Source: Alkalimonas sp. (lineage in GTDB: Bacteria; Pseudomonadota; Gammaproteobacteria; Enterobacterales; Alteromonadaceae). From it: a DNA stretch of 12,764 nucleotides. A program made the translations under genes and the position numbers. This document shows, in pieces, positions 6,778-12,764 of the stretch. The notes beneath the pieces are model-generated. The model searched no databases, had not been told where the DNA came from, and saw only the letters and a list, made by a program, of their open reading frames with translations. Each line of letters opens with the position of its first letter. Position 1 is the stretch's first letter. The stretch is taken from contig JAIUMG010000061.1 in the NCBI GenBank assembly GCA_022565655.1, forward strand, positions 1 through 12,764, read 5' to 3'.

Positions 6778-7914
6778 TTGATCCCTCTAATAAACGATAA
6801 TCAAAGCCTGCAGCGCTATTGCCTGCAGGCGTCCGCTCAAAACGTCATCTTGCTGGATACTGAGTTTATCCGTCAAAGTACGCTGGTTCCCAAGCTTGGC
6901 TTGATCCAGTTGTATGATGGCGAACAACTCGCTTTGGTTGATCCACTGGCGATTACCGAGTGGCAGCCGTTGCAACAATTACTGGCTGATCCTACGATAA
7001 CAAAGGTGATGCATGCCTGCATGGAAGATCTGGAAGCCCTGGCAACCATCGGCATCGAGCGCATTACTCCATTGATTGATAGCCAGATGGCAGCATTGCT
7101 GCTGGGTATGGGCAGCAGTGTTGGCTTTGCCGCCCTGGTAGAAAAGTTTACCGGGGAGCAACTGGATAAAGGGGAATCACGCACCAACTGGTTGGCCAGG
7201 CCGTTGCGTGATGCGCAGCTGCAGTATGCCGCCAATGATGTGCTCTACCTGCTACCGGTGTATCAGCATCTGCTACAACAGTTATCGGTGGAACAGCTGG
7301 AGTTGTTGCAGTTAGAGTCCGAGCAACTGATGGTGCGCCGAAGCATGCAGTGGCCAAATCGCCTTCGCTTTATTGACGTTAAAAACAGTTGGCAGCTTAA
7401 CAGCCGCGCGTTGGTTGTATTGCAGCGGCTGACTGAGTGGCGTATTCAGTACGCGCGCAGTAAAGATTTGGCACTGACATTTATTTTTAAAGATGCGCAA
7501 TTGTTTGAGCTGGCCAAGCGCAGCCCTGCCAGCATGTCACAATTACTCGCGATGCGTGATTTACCAGAGCGGGAATTACGTCGTCATGCCAACCAGCTAT
7601 TGGCTCTTATTGAGCAGGCGCTTGCCAGCGACCCCGCATGTTGGCCTCAGGCATTCTATCATCGGGAACAATTTCCGGGGTATCGGGAAACCATGGGGTT
7701 GATCCGTCAAGCTGTGCAACAAGCAGCACAACAGAGCGGATTACCTGCTGAGCTATTGGCAAGCAAGCGGCAACAAACCGAGTTTCTGAATTGGTGCTGG
7801 CGGATCACAGCTGAGGTGCGGTCTGAGTTACCTGCGCCAGAGTTGTTGCGGGGTTGGCGCCGAGAAAAGCTACAGCCTTTTTTACCTTGGCCTGAACACC
7901 TTAATCAGGTTTAA
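6778..7914 (+). CDS. rnd: Ribonuclease D
   Basis: This 3'-5' exoribonuclease trims tRNA precursors and other small RNAs. It has 378 residues, close to E. coli Rnd. The N-terminal DEDDy exonuclease domain (about 1-165) shows LLDTEF (D27, E29), the third acidic residue D84 in HACMEDLE, and Y150-A-A-N-D154 for the ExoIII motif; these are the four metal ligands plus the Tyr. Between them, LDKGESRTNWLARPL (129-143) is characteristic. An HRDC domain follows at about 213-290, then a second helical domain ending in LLASKRQ...LLRGWR. The start is a TTG: the frame is closed by the fadD stop three codons upstream and no ATG lies near. GGGAG at 6761-6765 inside the fadD end is 12 nt away, a long spacing, so translation may depend on coupling to fadD. 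A strong terminator follows. Confidence 0.95.
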   Translation: MIPLINDNQSLQRYCLQASAQNVILLDTEFIRQSTLVPKLGLIQLYDGEQLALVDPLAITEWQPLQQLLADPTITKVMHACMEDLEALATIGIERITPLIDSQMAALLLGMGSSVGFAALVEKFTGEQLDKGESRTNWLARPLRDAQLQYAANDVLYLLPVYQHLLQQLSVEQLELLQLESEQLMVRRSMQWPNRLRFIDVKNSWQLNSRALVVLQRLTEWRIQYARSKDLALTFIFKDAQLFELAKRSPASMSQLLAMRDLPERELRRHANQLLALIEQALASDPACWPQAFYHREQFPGYRETMGLIRQAVQQAAQQSGLPAELLASKRQQTEFLNWCWRITAEVRSELPAPELLRGWRREKLQPFLPWPEHLNQV

Positions 7915-7930
7915 CCGGGATTATACGTAA

Positions 7931-7960
7931 GGCTGAACCTTTGGTTCAGTCTTTTTTTTT
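7931..7960 (+). terminator. Intrinsic terminator of the fadD-rnd unit
   Basis: GGCTGAACC (7931-7939) pairs with GGTTCAGTC (7943-7951) around a TTT loop, nine pairs including one G-U. It is followed by nine T (7952-7960). It begins 17 bp after the rnd stop. Confidence 0.93.
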
Positions 7961-7994
7961 CACTAAAATGTCTGATTTTTTAAAATCTTTTTAT

Positions 7995-8023
7995 TTGATC
8001 CCGCCAAAGAGGCTCGTCGTAAT
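7995..8023 (+). promoter_or_regulatory. Weak candidate promoter for the DUF4397 lipoprotein gene
   Basis: TTGATC (7995-8000) and CGTAAT (8018-8023) lie 17 bp apart, each with 4 of 6 consensus bases. The terminator upstream means the lipoprotein gene must have its own promoter between 7961 and 8050, and this is the best pair I can see. The poor second base of the -10 keeps confidence low. Confidence 0.3.
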
Positions 8024-8057
8024 TTACAGGCAACCTCCAATCAAAAGGGTAGATAAA

Positions 8058-9440
8058 ATGAAAGGAATAAAACGACTCGCTGTTTCCTCAGCACTGTTAG
8101 TTTCACTGGCCGCTTGCAACAGCAGTAGTAGCGATCCTGAATTAATTGTCAATCCACCACCACCGCCACCCCCCGTTGTTGATGCATCACTTCGTGTTGT
8201 GCATGCAGTGTTTGATGCGCCTGATGTCAATATCCTTGCCAATGATGATGTGGCTGTTGAGGCATTGGCTTACGCGGAAAGCTCTGGTCGGCTTGAACTG
8301 GCCCCAGACACTTATAGCGTTGCGGTCGATGCATTGTTGCCTGGCGGCGACACGGCAACGGTCATTGGCCCAGTCGATCTGGACTTGATGGAAGCAACCA
8401 ACTACAAAGTTTTTGCGGTAGGCTCTGTGGTCGCTGATACCATAGAACCTCTGGTTGTGACCTCAGATATTGAAGATATCGCTGACGGCAATATCCGCTT
8501 GCAGGTGGTGCATGCTGCTTACGATGTACCTGCAGTTGATATTCATGTTACCGCACCAGACGATGAGTTGAGTGCAGCTTTAGCCACACTCGACTACAAA
8601 GATTTCACCAGCGCCCTGGATGTGGCTGCAGGCGAATATCGAGTTCGCATTACCCTGCCTGGCGAAGATGCCGTCGTGTTTGATAGTGGCACCCTGGACT
8701 TAGCAGCAGGGACAGATTTGGTGGTTGCTGCCATCAACAGCCGTTTTTCTGGTGATTCACCAGTCTCTTTACTGGCGATAGCGCCAGATGGTGAGTTCTT
8801 CGATGTGATTGATGCAGGAGCCACATCGTCCGTCCGTGTGGTGCATAACGTATCCGATGCACCAGCTGTTGATGTGATTGCTAATGACGCCGTTAAACTG
8901 GTTGAAGATTTGGCGTTCCCGGATTTTACTGATTATCTTGGCGTGGCACCTGATACTTACAACGTCAAAGTCGCTGCCAATGCTGATAATAGCGTGGTTG
9001 TGATTGATGCCGATTTGGAGTTAGCTGCCGGTGCTTTTGCCAGTGTGTTAGCTGTTGGCTCCTTGACCGAAGACAGCATTGAGCCATTGGTACTTTCAGA
9101 CTACCCACGTCGGGTTGCTACTGAAGCCCAGGTTCGTATTGTGCATGGTTCTACCCTGGCGGGGCCGGTTGATATATATGTCACAGCAACGGCTGATATC
9201 AGCGACGCTACCCCTGCATTTTCAGGCGTAGAGTTCAAGCAGGAAACAGGTTATGTATCGCTGGCAGCAGGAAGCTATGTAGTAACTGTCACTCCGGCAG
9301 ATAGTAAAGACGCCGCCATTGGCCCAGTCACTCTGGATCTGGCAGCGAACAGCATCTACACCGCGATTGCCCGCGATGGCATGGGCTTGATGGCTGATGT
9401 TGGCTTGATTCTGATGGACGACTTTGTATCGCAAGACTAA
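8058..9440 (+). CDS. Lipoprotein with four DUF4397-like domains (A-B-A-B)
   Basis: The 460-residue protein starts at ATG 8058, with AAGGG (8045-8049) 8 nt upstream. Residues 1-20 are a lipoprotein signal with lipobox L-A-A-C20 and Asn at +2, so outer-membrane anchoring is likely. A Ser-rich linker and seven consecutive Pro (33-39) lead into four beta-rich units of about 100-112 residues: 43-144, 145-256, 257-356 and 357-460. Each opens with an RVVH-type strand and a PAVDI-like motif and has a later LAxGxYxVxV strand. Units 1 and 3 share I-A-N-D and the D-S-I-E-P-L-V ending; units 2 and 4 share V-D-I-x-V-T-A, so the order is A-B-A-B. The protein is acidic, poor in Lys and has only the lipobox Cys. 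DUF4397 has no established function. A longer in-frame start at 7941 lies inside the terminator and is rejected. The gene is monocistronic. Confidence 0.88.
   Translation: MKGIKRLAVSSALLVSLAACNSSSSDPELIVNPPPPPPPVVDASLRVVHAVFDAPDVNILANDDVAVEALAYAESSGRLELAPDTYSVAVDALLPGGDTATVIGPVDLDLMEATNYKVFAVGSVVADTIEPLVVTSDIEDIADGNIRLQVVHAAYDVPAVDIHVTAPDDELSAALATLDYKDFTSALDVAAGEYRVRITLPGEDAVVFDSGTLDLAAGTDLVVAAINSRFSGDSPVSLLAIAPDGEFFDVIDAGATSSVRVVHNVSDAPAVDVIANDAVKLVEDLAFPDFTDYLGVAPDTYNVKVAANADNSVVVIDADLELAAGAFASVLAVGSLTEDSIEPLVLSDYPRRVATEAQVRIVHGSTLAGPVDIYVTATADISDATPAFSGVEFKQETGYVSLAAGSYVVTVTPADSKDAAIGPVTLDLAANSIYTAIARDGMGLMADVGLILMDDFVSQD
8184..9437 (+). repeat. Four diverged tandem protein repeats in the lipoprotein gene
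   Basis: The units span 8184-8489 (A1), 8490-8825 (B1), 8826-9125 (A2) and 9126-9437 (B2). A1 and A2 resemble each other more than either resembles B1 or B2, judged by shared motifs such as RVVH...DAP, xxAND, LAPDTY/VAPDTY, and VGS...D-x-IEPLV. The repeat is visible at protein level only; the DNA has diverged. Confidence 0.7.
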
Positions 9441-9473
9441 GACTGTGTTCGCATCCTGACTGATGTGCAGTTT

Positions 9474-9499
9474 AGCCCACCGCAAGGTGGGCTTTTTTT
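9474..9499 (+). terminator. Intrinsic terminator of the DUF4397 lipoprotein gene
   Basis: AGCCCACC (9474-9481) pairs perfectly with GGTGGGCT (9486-9493) around a GCAA loop of GNRA type, followed by a T-run to 9499. It sits 33 bp after the stop codon. Read from the other strand the hairpin is not followed by a T-run, so it should not be an efficient terminator for the convergent min operon. Confidence 0.92.
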
Positions 9500-9549
9500 G
9501 CTTAGTTCGTTATTTCGATAGCGAGCTAGCTGTACAGTAAAAACTACTG

Positions 9550-9810
9550 TCAGCGCTTTTCATCTGGGAAGCTGACATTTAGCTCTAGCACCGATAGCTC
9601 GTCTGAGCGTTGTTCCAGCGACACCGAGATCTGATCCGCCGGAATATCAACGTACTTGCGGATCACTTCCAGAATATCGCGTTCCAGTTGGGGTAAATAA
9701 TCAGGGCCCGAGCGGCGATTGCGTTCATGAGCGACAATAATTTGCAGCCGCTCTTTCGCGGTACTGGCGGTTTTTTTCTTGGTTGAGCGAAAATAATCCA
9801 GTAATGACAT
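9550..9810 (-). CDS. minE: Cell division topological specificity factor MinE
   Basis: This 86-residue protein stimulates MinD ATPase and drives the pole-to-pole oscillation that keeps MinC away from mid-cell. The N-terminal MSLLDYF is the membrane-targeting helix. KERLQIIVAHERN (19-31) is the anti-MinCD segment that contacts MinD, and YLPQLERDILEVIRKYV starts the dimerising topological-specificity domain, which ends in LELNVSFPDE. All match E. coli MinE closely. A GGAGG built into the last minD codons lies 7 nt before the ATG, and only 3 bp separate the genes, so MinD and MinE synthesis is coupled. A small A/T-looped repeat (ACAGTA/TACTGT, 9534-9550) touches the stop codon, but it lacks a T-run on this strand. 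Confidence 0.97.
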   Translation of the reverse strand: MSLLDYFRSTKKKTASTAKERLQIIVAHERNRRSGPDYLPQLERDILEVIRKYVDIPADQISVSLEQRSDELSVLELNVSFPDEKR

Positions 9811-9813
9811 GCG

Positions 9814-10623
9814 TTAACCTCCAAAAATCCGTTTTAACAGTCCTTTTTTCTCCACCGATAAAAAGCGGAAATCTACTTGTTCACCCAATAAGCGACTGAC
9901 GGTATCCAGATAGGCCTGGCCAGCGTCACTTTCTTGATCCAATGTCACCGGCTGCCCCGAATTTGATGCGTTCAGCACTGCCTGAGATTCTGGAATGACA
10001 CCGAGTAACGGAATGGCGAGAATTTCCTGCACATCCTCGACACTGAGCATCTCGCCTTTTTCAACCCGCTCAGGGTTGTAGCGGGTCAACAGCAAATGCT
10101 CTTTGATGGACTCTTCATTGTTCTCGGCCCGACGGGATTTACTGCTCAGCATGCCAAGAATGCGGTCTGAGTCACGCACTGAAGACACTTCAGGGTTGGT
10201 TACCACCACAGCTTCATCGGCAAAATACAGCGCCATCATGGCTCCGGCTTCAATGCCTGCAGGTGAGTCACAAATAATAAACTCAAACTCTTTTGCCAGG
10301 TCTTGCAATACCTTATCAACGCCTTCTTTGGTTAAAGCATCTTTATCACGCGTCTGAGAGGCAGGTAAAATAAACAGGTTATCTAACCGTTTGTCTTTGA
10401 TCATGGCTTGTTTCAGATTGGCTTCGCCGTTGATCACATTGACAAAATCGTACACAACCCGGCGTTCGCAGCCCATAATCAAATCCAGATTACGCAAACC
10501 GATATCAAAATCGACAATGACGGTTTTGTGGCCCTTCAGTGCCAGACCGGTACCAATAGCAGCGCTGGATGTTGTTTTTCCAACGCCACCTTTTCCTGAT
10601 GTAACCACGATGATTTTAGCCAT
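9814..10623 (-). CDS. minD: Septum site-determining ATPase MinD
   Basis: MinD is the membrane-binding P-loop ATPase that recruits MinC and oscillates with MinE. It has 269 residues, against 270 in E. coli. GKGGVGKTT (10-18) is the deviant Walker A motif with K11 and K16. VDFDIGLRNLDLIMG (37-51) holds switch I, with D40, and CDSPAGIE is the Walker B/switch II region. NPEVSSVRDSDR follows. The end KKGLLKRIFGG is the amphipathic membrane-targeting helix. The start at 10623 matches the family N-terminus (MAKIIVVTSG) and has an AAGGA about 10 nt upstream; the ATG at 10641 would add six residues with no ribosome site. minC lies 39 bp upstream and minE 3 bp downstream. Confidence 0.97.
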   Translation of the reverse strand: MAKIIVVTSGKGGVGKTTSSAAIGTGLALKGHKTVIVDFDIGLRNLDLIMGCERRVVYDFVNVINGEANLKQAMIKDKRLDNLFILPASQTRDKDALTKEGVDKVLQDLAKEFEFIICDSPAGIEAGAMMALYFADEAVVVTNPEVSSVRDSDRILGMLSSKSRRAENNEESIKEHLLLTRYNPERVEKGEMLSVEDVQEILAIPLLGVIPESQAVLNASNSGQPVTLDQESDAGQAYLDTVSRLLGEQVDFRFLSVEKKGLLKRIFGG

Positions 10624-10662
10624 GGTAATAGATTCCTTCATACAAATCGGTCAATTGATAAT

Positions 10663-11370
10663 TTACAGGTCGCGAATTGCGATGCTGTCACCTTGCATCT
10701 GGATGCAACACTGCTTTGTCCAGTAGTCACCCTGTAAGCTGTCACTGAGCCAGTAGTGCCCAGCGATGGACACCAGCTCAGCTTGCAGGTTCTGACAATA
10801 AATACGTTTACTGCTATCTCCGGCTGCTCCGGCAATGGCTTTGCCTCGAAGCGAACCATAAATATGAATATTGCCATCGGCAATCACTTCAGCGCCGGCA
10901 CCAACGGCCCCACAGATGATTAAATCTGCGCCCTTGGCATAAATCTGTTGGCCAGAGCGAATGTTTTGCTCCACCAACTTGGTTTGCATCGGTACTTCTT
11001 CCACCCGAACATCGGCGGCCGGTGCTGCCTGGCTCGGTTGAGTCTGGCTGGGAATGGGCTTACTATCCTGGCCATGCCGTAATGAAGCCAGGCCCGCTTG
11101 CTGCGCCTGAGCTTTTTGCTCGGGGCTGGCACCACTGACACCCACCAGCACCAGCTTTAGCTCCTGAAACAACTGCTTCAGAGCAATGAAATCGATATTG
11201 CGCTGTTCAGGGGTTAACTGAATGACCATGGCGGCTTGATGAAAAAAAGCAGGCGCCTGAGATAATTTTTGTTCCAGTGCAGCCCGAATGGCTGTCACAG
11301 AAAGATCCGTGGTGTGGATCACAGACAGCGGAAACAGGCTGCCTTTCAGCTCAAAAAATGGTTCTGACAT
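10663..11370 (-). CDS. minC: Septum site-determining protein MinC
   Basis: MinC is the FtsZ-antagonising subunit of the division-site selection system. The N-terminal domain (about 1-100) is less conserved, and a Pro/Gln/Ala-rich linker runs about 103-125. The C-terminal beta-helix domain (about 128-235) is highly conserved. R138-S-G-Q141 is the MinD-binding motif, followed by IYAKGADLIICG, AEVIADGNIHIYGSLRGKA and AELVSIAGHYWLS. The length of 235 is normal. It is first in the minC-minD-minE operon. The ribosome site before the ATG is weak. The upstream leader carries a 13-bp palindrome and shares a 256-bp divergent region with ycgL. Confidence 0.96.
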   Translation of the reverse strand: MSEPFFELKGSLFPLSVIHTTDLSVTAIRAALEQKLSQAPAFFHQAAMVIQLTPEQRNIDFIALKQLFQELKLVLVGVSGASPEQKAQAQQAGLASLRHGQDSKPIPSQTQPSQAAPAADVRVEEVPMQTKLVEQNIRSGQQIYAKGADLIICGAVGAGAEVIADGNIHIYGSLRGKAIAGAAGDSSKRIYCQNLQAELVSIAGHYWLSDSLQGDYWTKQCCIQMQGDSIAIRDL

Positions 11371-11408
11371 AATGTTGTTGGGTCATCTGTATATTTAGGT
11401 TGTCTGCT

Positions 11409-11421
11409 GATCACGGTGATC
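11409..11421. promoter_or_regulatory. 13-bp palindrome in the minC leader, possible operator
   Basis: GATCAC-G-GTGATC is a perfect 6+6 palindrome about a single central base. It lies 38-51 bp upstream of the minC start. A TATAAC (minus strand, 11443-11448) just beyond it could be a -10 element for minC, which would place the palindrome at or just after the transcription start. No matching -35 is clear, and no regulator can be named. Confidence 0.35.
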
Positions 11422-11575
11422 CGTATCGTACCTGTTATTCTTGTTATATGGCCGAAAAAACCGCTAACGAACATGGCAAGGCAGGTAGACTAGAATACTA
11501 TGCTCGTATCTGAACAAAATTACCCCAGTAAACGTGCTTGATGGCGGGAAGCGCGGTACAAAGCCAATGGCTTCA

Positions 11576-11584
11576 TGGTATAGT
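11576..11584 (+). promoter_or_regulatory. Candidate extended -10 promoter for ycgL
   Basis: TGG-TATAGT is an extended -10 element: TG, one base, then a hexamer with 5 of 6 consensus bases. The -35 region is poor (GGTACA, 11555-11560, at 18 bp), as is common for extended -10 promoters. A short perfect hairpin AAGCC-AAT-GGCTT (11561-11573) fills the spacer. The predicted leader is about 35 nt. Confidence 0.45.
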
Positions 11585-11626
11585 TTCGCTCACTATTAGG
11601 CAAGTTAGATAAAGTGTTTTTCCACT

Positions 11627-11905
11627 ATGTTATGTACGGTGTATAAAAGTCCGAAAAAAGAACAAACTTACTTGTTCATGAAGCAGCGCGATGATTTTTC
11701 TGCAGTGCCGGAAAATTTGTTGCAGACGTTCGGCACCCCCGAGCTGGTGACGATTCTGGATTTGAATCGGCGAACTTCTCTGGCTCAGTCAGACCTAACC
11801 AAAGTGCGCGCTGCGTTAGATGAGCAGGGCTATTATTTGCAACTGCCTCCGCCGGTAGAAGACTTACTGGCTGAGAACAAGGCTTTCTTGCAACAACACT
11901 CATAA
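11627..11905 (+). CDS. ycgL: YcgL domain-containing protein
   Basis: This small soluble protein has 92 residues. It matches the YcgL family over its length: a first strand LCTVYKSPKKEQTYLF, then DDFSAVPENLLQTFG, ILDL, and the hallmark ALDEQGYYLQLPPPVEDLL near the C-terminus. E. coli YcgL has a longer N-terminus, but this frame is closed 21 bp upstream by TAG (11606-11608), so the start at 11627 is the only ATG choice. No clear ribosome site precedes it. The function is not established. Divergence from minC also occurs in relatives, from memory. The lytic transglycosylase gene follows 13 bp later, so the two are probably cotranscribed. Confidence 0.93.
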   Translation: MLCTVYKSPKKEQTYLFMKQRDDFSAVPENLLQTFGTPELVTILDLNRRTSLAQSDLTKVRAALDEQGYYLQLPPPVEDLLAENKAFLQQHS

Positions 11906-11918
11906 TATCGGGAGTTTT

Positions 11919-12764
11919 ATGCGTTTTCGTCAACTTTTCCAGGCCGTCGGCCTGACTGTATTGTTTTCCTTTCCAGTGCTGGCTAAGCCTGACTTTTCTG
12001 AGTATGCCGCGGGTTTGCAACAGGAAGCCGTTGAGCGGGGGTACCCAGCGGAGTTAATTGAGCAAGTGTTCGCCAGCCTTGAGTACCACGAGCGTATTGT
12101 ATCGGCTGATCGAAGCCAGCCTGAGCGGGTGGAAACCTTAGATACTTATTTGCCAAAACGGGTGAGTGAAACCCGCATTCGTATGGCACGCGAGCGTTAT
12201 CAAAAGTACCAACAAGAGCTGAAAGAAATTGAAGCGCGTTATGGCGTGCAGGGCCGATTTATCGTTGCACTCTGGGGGTTGGAAAGCAGCTTTGGCCGCT
12301 TCATGGGCAACCACTCGGTACCTTCTTCCCTCGCCACACTGGCGTATGAAGGCCGACGCGAAACATTTTTCCGTGGTGAGTTTTTTCATGCCTTGGATAT
12401 TTTAGCCGCTGGTCACATCGCGCTGGAAGATATGAAAGGCTCCTGGGCTGGTGCCATGGGGCAAAGCCAGTTTATGCCAAGCTCATTCTTAGCCTATGCT
12501 CAGGATTTCGATGGCGATGGCAAGAAAGATATCTGGGGTAACCAGATGGATGTATTTGCGTCTATTGCCAATTATTTAAAAAGCCGGGGCTGGGATAACA
12601 GCCTGACTTGGGGTCGAGAAGTGAAGCTACCTGACGGATTTTCGATGGATTATACCATTCCACGTGGTACGCCAAACCACAGGGTGTGGTTGCAAGAGTG
12701 GGCGCGAACCGAGCGGACGCTGGCTGAGTGGCAAGAGCTTGGAGTCCGTCGCACCGATGGTCGT
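11919..12764 (+). CDS. Lytic murein transglycosylase, MltB-like, 3'-truncated
   Basis: The frame is open to the right edge, 282 codons without a stop. The enzyme cleaves the MurNAc-GlcNAc bond of peptidoglycan with formation of a 1,6-anhydro ring, in the periplasm. Residues 1-22 are a signal peptide (V-L-A before K23), with no lipobox, so this is a soluble secreted form, unlike lipoprotein MltB. ALWGLESSFGR (117-127) holds the catalytic Glu E122, and GAMGQSQFMPSSF (178-190) is the family hallmark. DFDGDGKKDIW (196-206) resembles the EF-hand-like calcium loop of Slt35/MltB. GGGAG (11910-11914) lies 4 nt before the ATG. Many relatives end in a peptidoglycan-binding domain, which would lie outside the window. 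The pairing with YcgL, opposite the min operon, suggests a wall-remodelling context, but no direct link is shown. Confidence 0.93.
   Translation, partial: MRFRQLFQAVGLTVLFSFPVLAKPDFSEYAAGLQQEAVERGYPAELIEQVFASLEYHERIVSADRSQPERVETLDTYLPKRVSETRIRMARERYQKYQQELKEIEARYGVQGRFIVALWGLESSFGRFMGNHSVPSSLATLAYEGRRETFFRGEFFHALDILAAGHIALEDMKGSWAGAMGQSQFMPSSFLAYAQDFDGDGKKDIWGNQMDVFASIANYLKSRGWDNSLTWGREVKLPDGFSMDYTIPRGTPNHRVWLQEWARTERTLAEWQELGVRRTDGR

Noticed and set aside
6873..7357. Minus-strand open frames inside rnd
   Set aside because: They have low-complexity Ser/Ala/Thr composition typical of antisense reading and lie wholly within a conserved gene.
7974..7987. GATTTT/AAAATC hairpin as a second terminator
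   Set aside because: The stem is nearly all A-T with a 2-nt loop, too weak to terminate, and the strong terminator lies just upstream.
7941..8057. A longer start for the DUF4397 lipoprotein
   Set aside because: It starts inside the rnd terminator hairpin and would bury the lipobox; the ATG at 8058 has a ribosome site.
9534..9550. ACAGTA/TACTGT repeat as the min operon terminator
   Set aside because: On the minus strand it is followed by mixed sequence and not by a T-run.
10103..10726. Plus-strand open frames inside minD and minC
   Set aside because: They are antisense shadows of strongly conserved min genes, with no ribosome sites or recognisable domains.

Overview
The window looks like ordinary chromosomal DNA of a free-living gammaproteobacterium, probably an Alteromonadales/Oceanospirillales-type marine or alkaline-water organism. 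The evidence is the highly conserved fadD-rnd pair, a minC-minD-minE operon very close to the enterobacterial one, and a YcgL-family gene divergent from minC. The placement below class level is an inference from gene content. No tRNA, rRNA, IS element, phage gene or CRISPR array was found.

Layout. Positions 1-1592 (+) hold the end of an operon: a 5'-truncated short-chain dehydrogenase, a DUF2878 inner-membrane protein and an exported chalcone isomerase-like protein. All three overlap. From memory, such genes often sit with cfa-like, DUF1365 and photolyase genes in light/singlet-oxygen or membrane-lipid clusters. Converging on this operon, with an 18-bp tail-to-tail overlap, is an alkaline phosphatase lipoprotein (1575-2912, -). 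After a 270-bp divergent intergenic region come an apparently exported SAM-methyltransferase-like protein (3183-4052, +) and an alpha/beta hydrolase (4113-4976, +), separated by a long imperfect inverted repeat. Next are fadD (5113-6771) and rnd (6778-7914), 6 bp apart and closed by a strong intrinsic terminator.

Positions 8058-9440 (+) carry a single-gene unit between two terminators: a lipoprotein made of four DUF4397-like domains in an A-B-A-B order. It converges on the minCDE division-site operon (11370-9550, -). A 256-bp divergent region with a candidate extended -10 promoter and a 13-bp palindrome separates minC from a YcgL protein (11627-11905, +). YcgL is followed 13 bp later by a lytic murein transglycosylase gene that runs off the right edge (11919-12764, +).

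Functional themes are fatty-acid uptake and activation (hydrolase, FadD), RNA maturation (Rnd), septum placement (MinCDE), wall remodelling (lytic transglycosylase) and envelope or exported proteins of unclear role (DUF2878, chalcone isomerase-like, exported methyltransferase, DUF4397 lipoprotein). I see no clear new multi-gene system. The most unusual items are the A-B-A-B lipoprotein, the methyltransferase with a signal peptide and an altered motif I, and the partial SDR/DUF2878/chalcone isomerase-like operon at the left edge.
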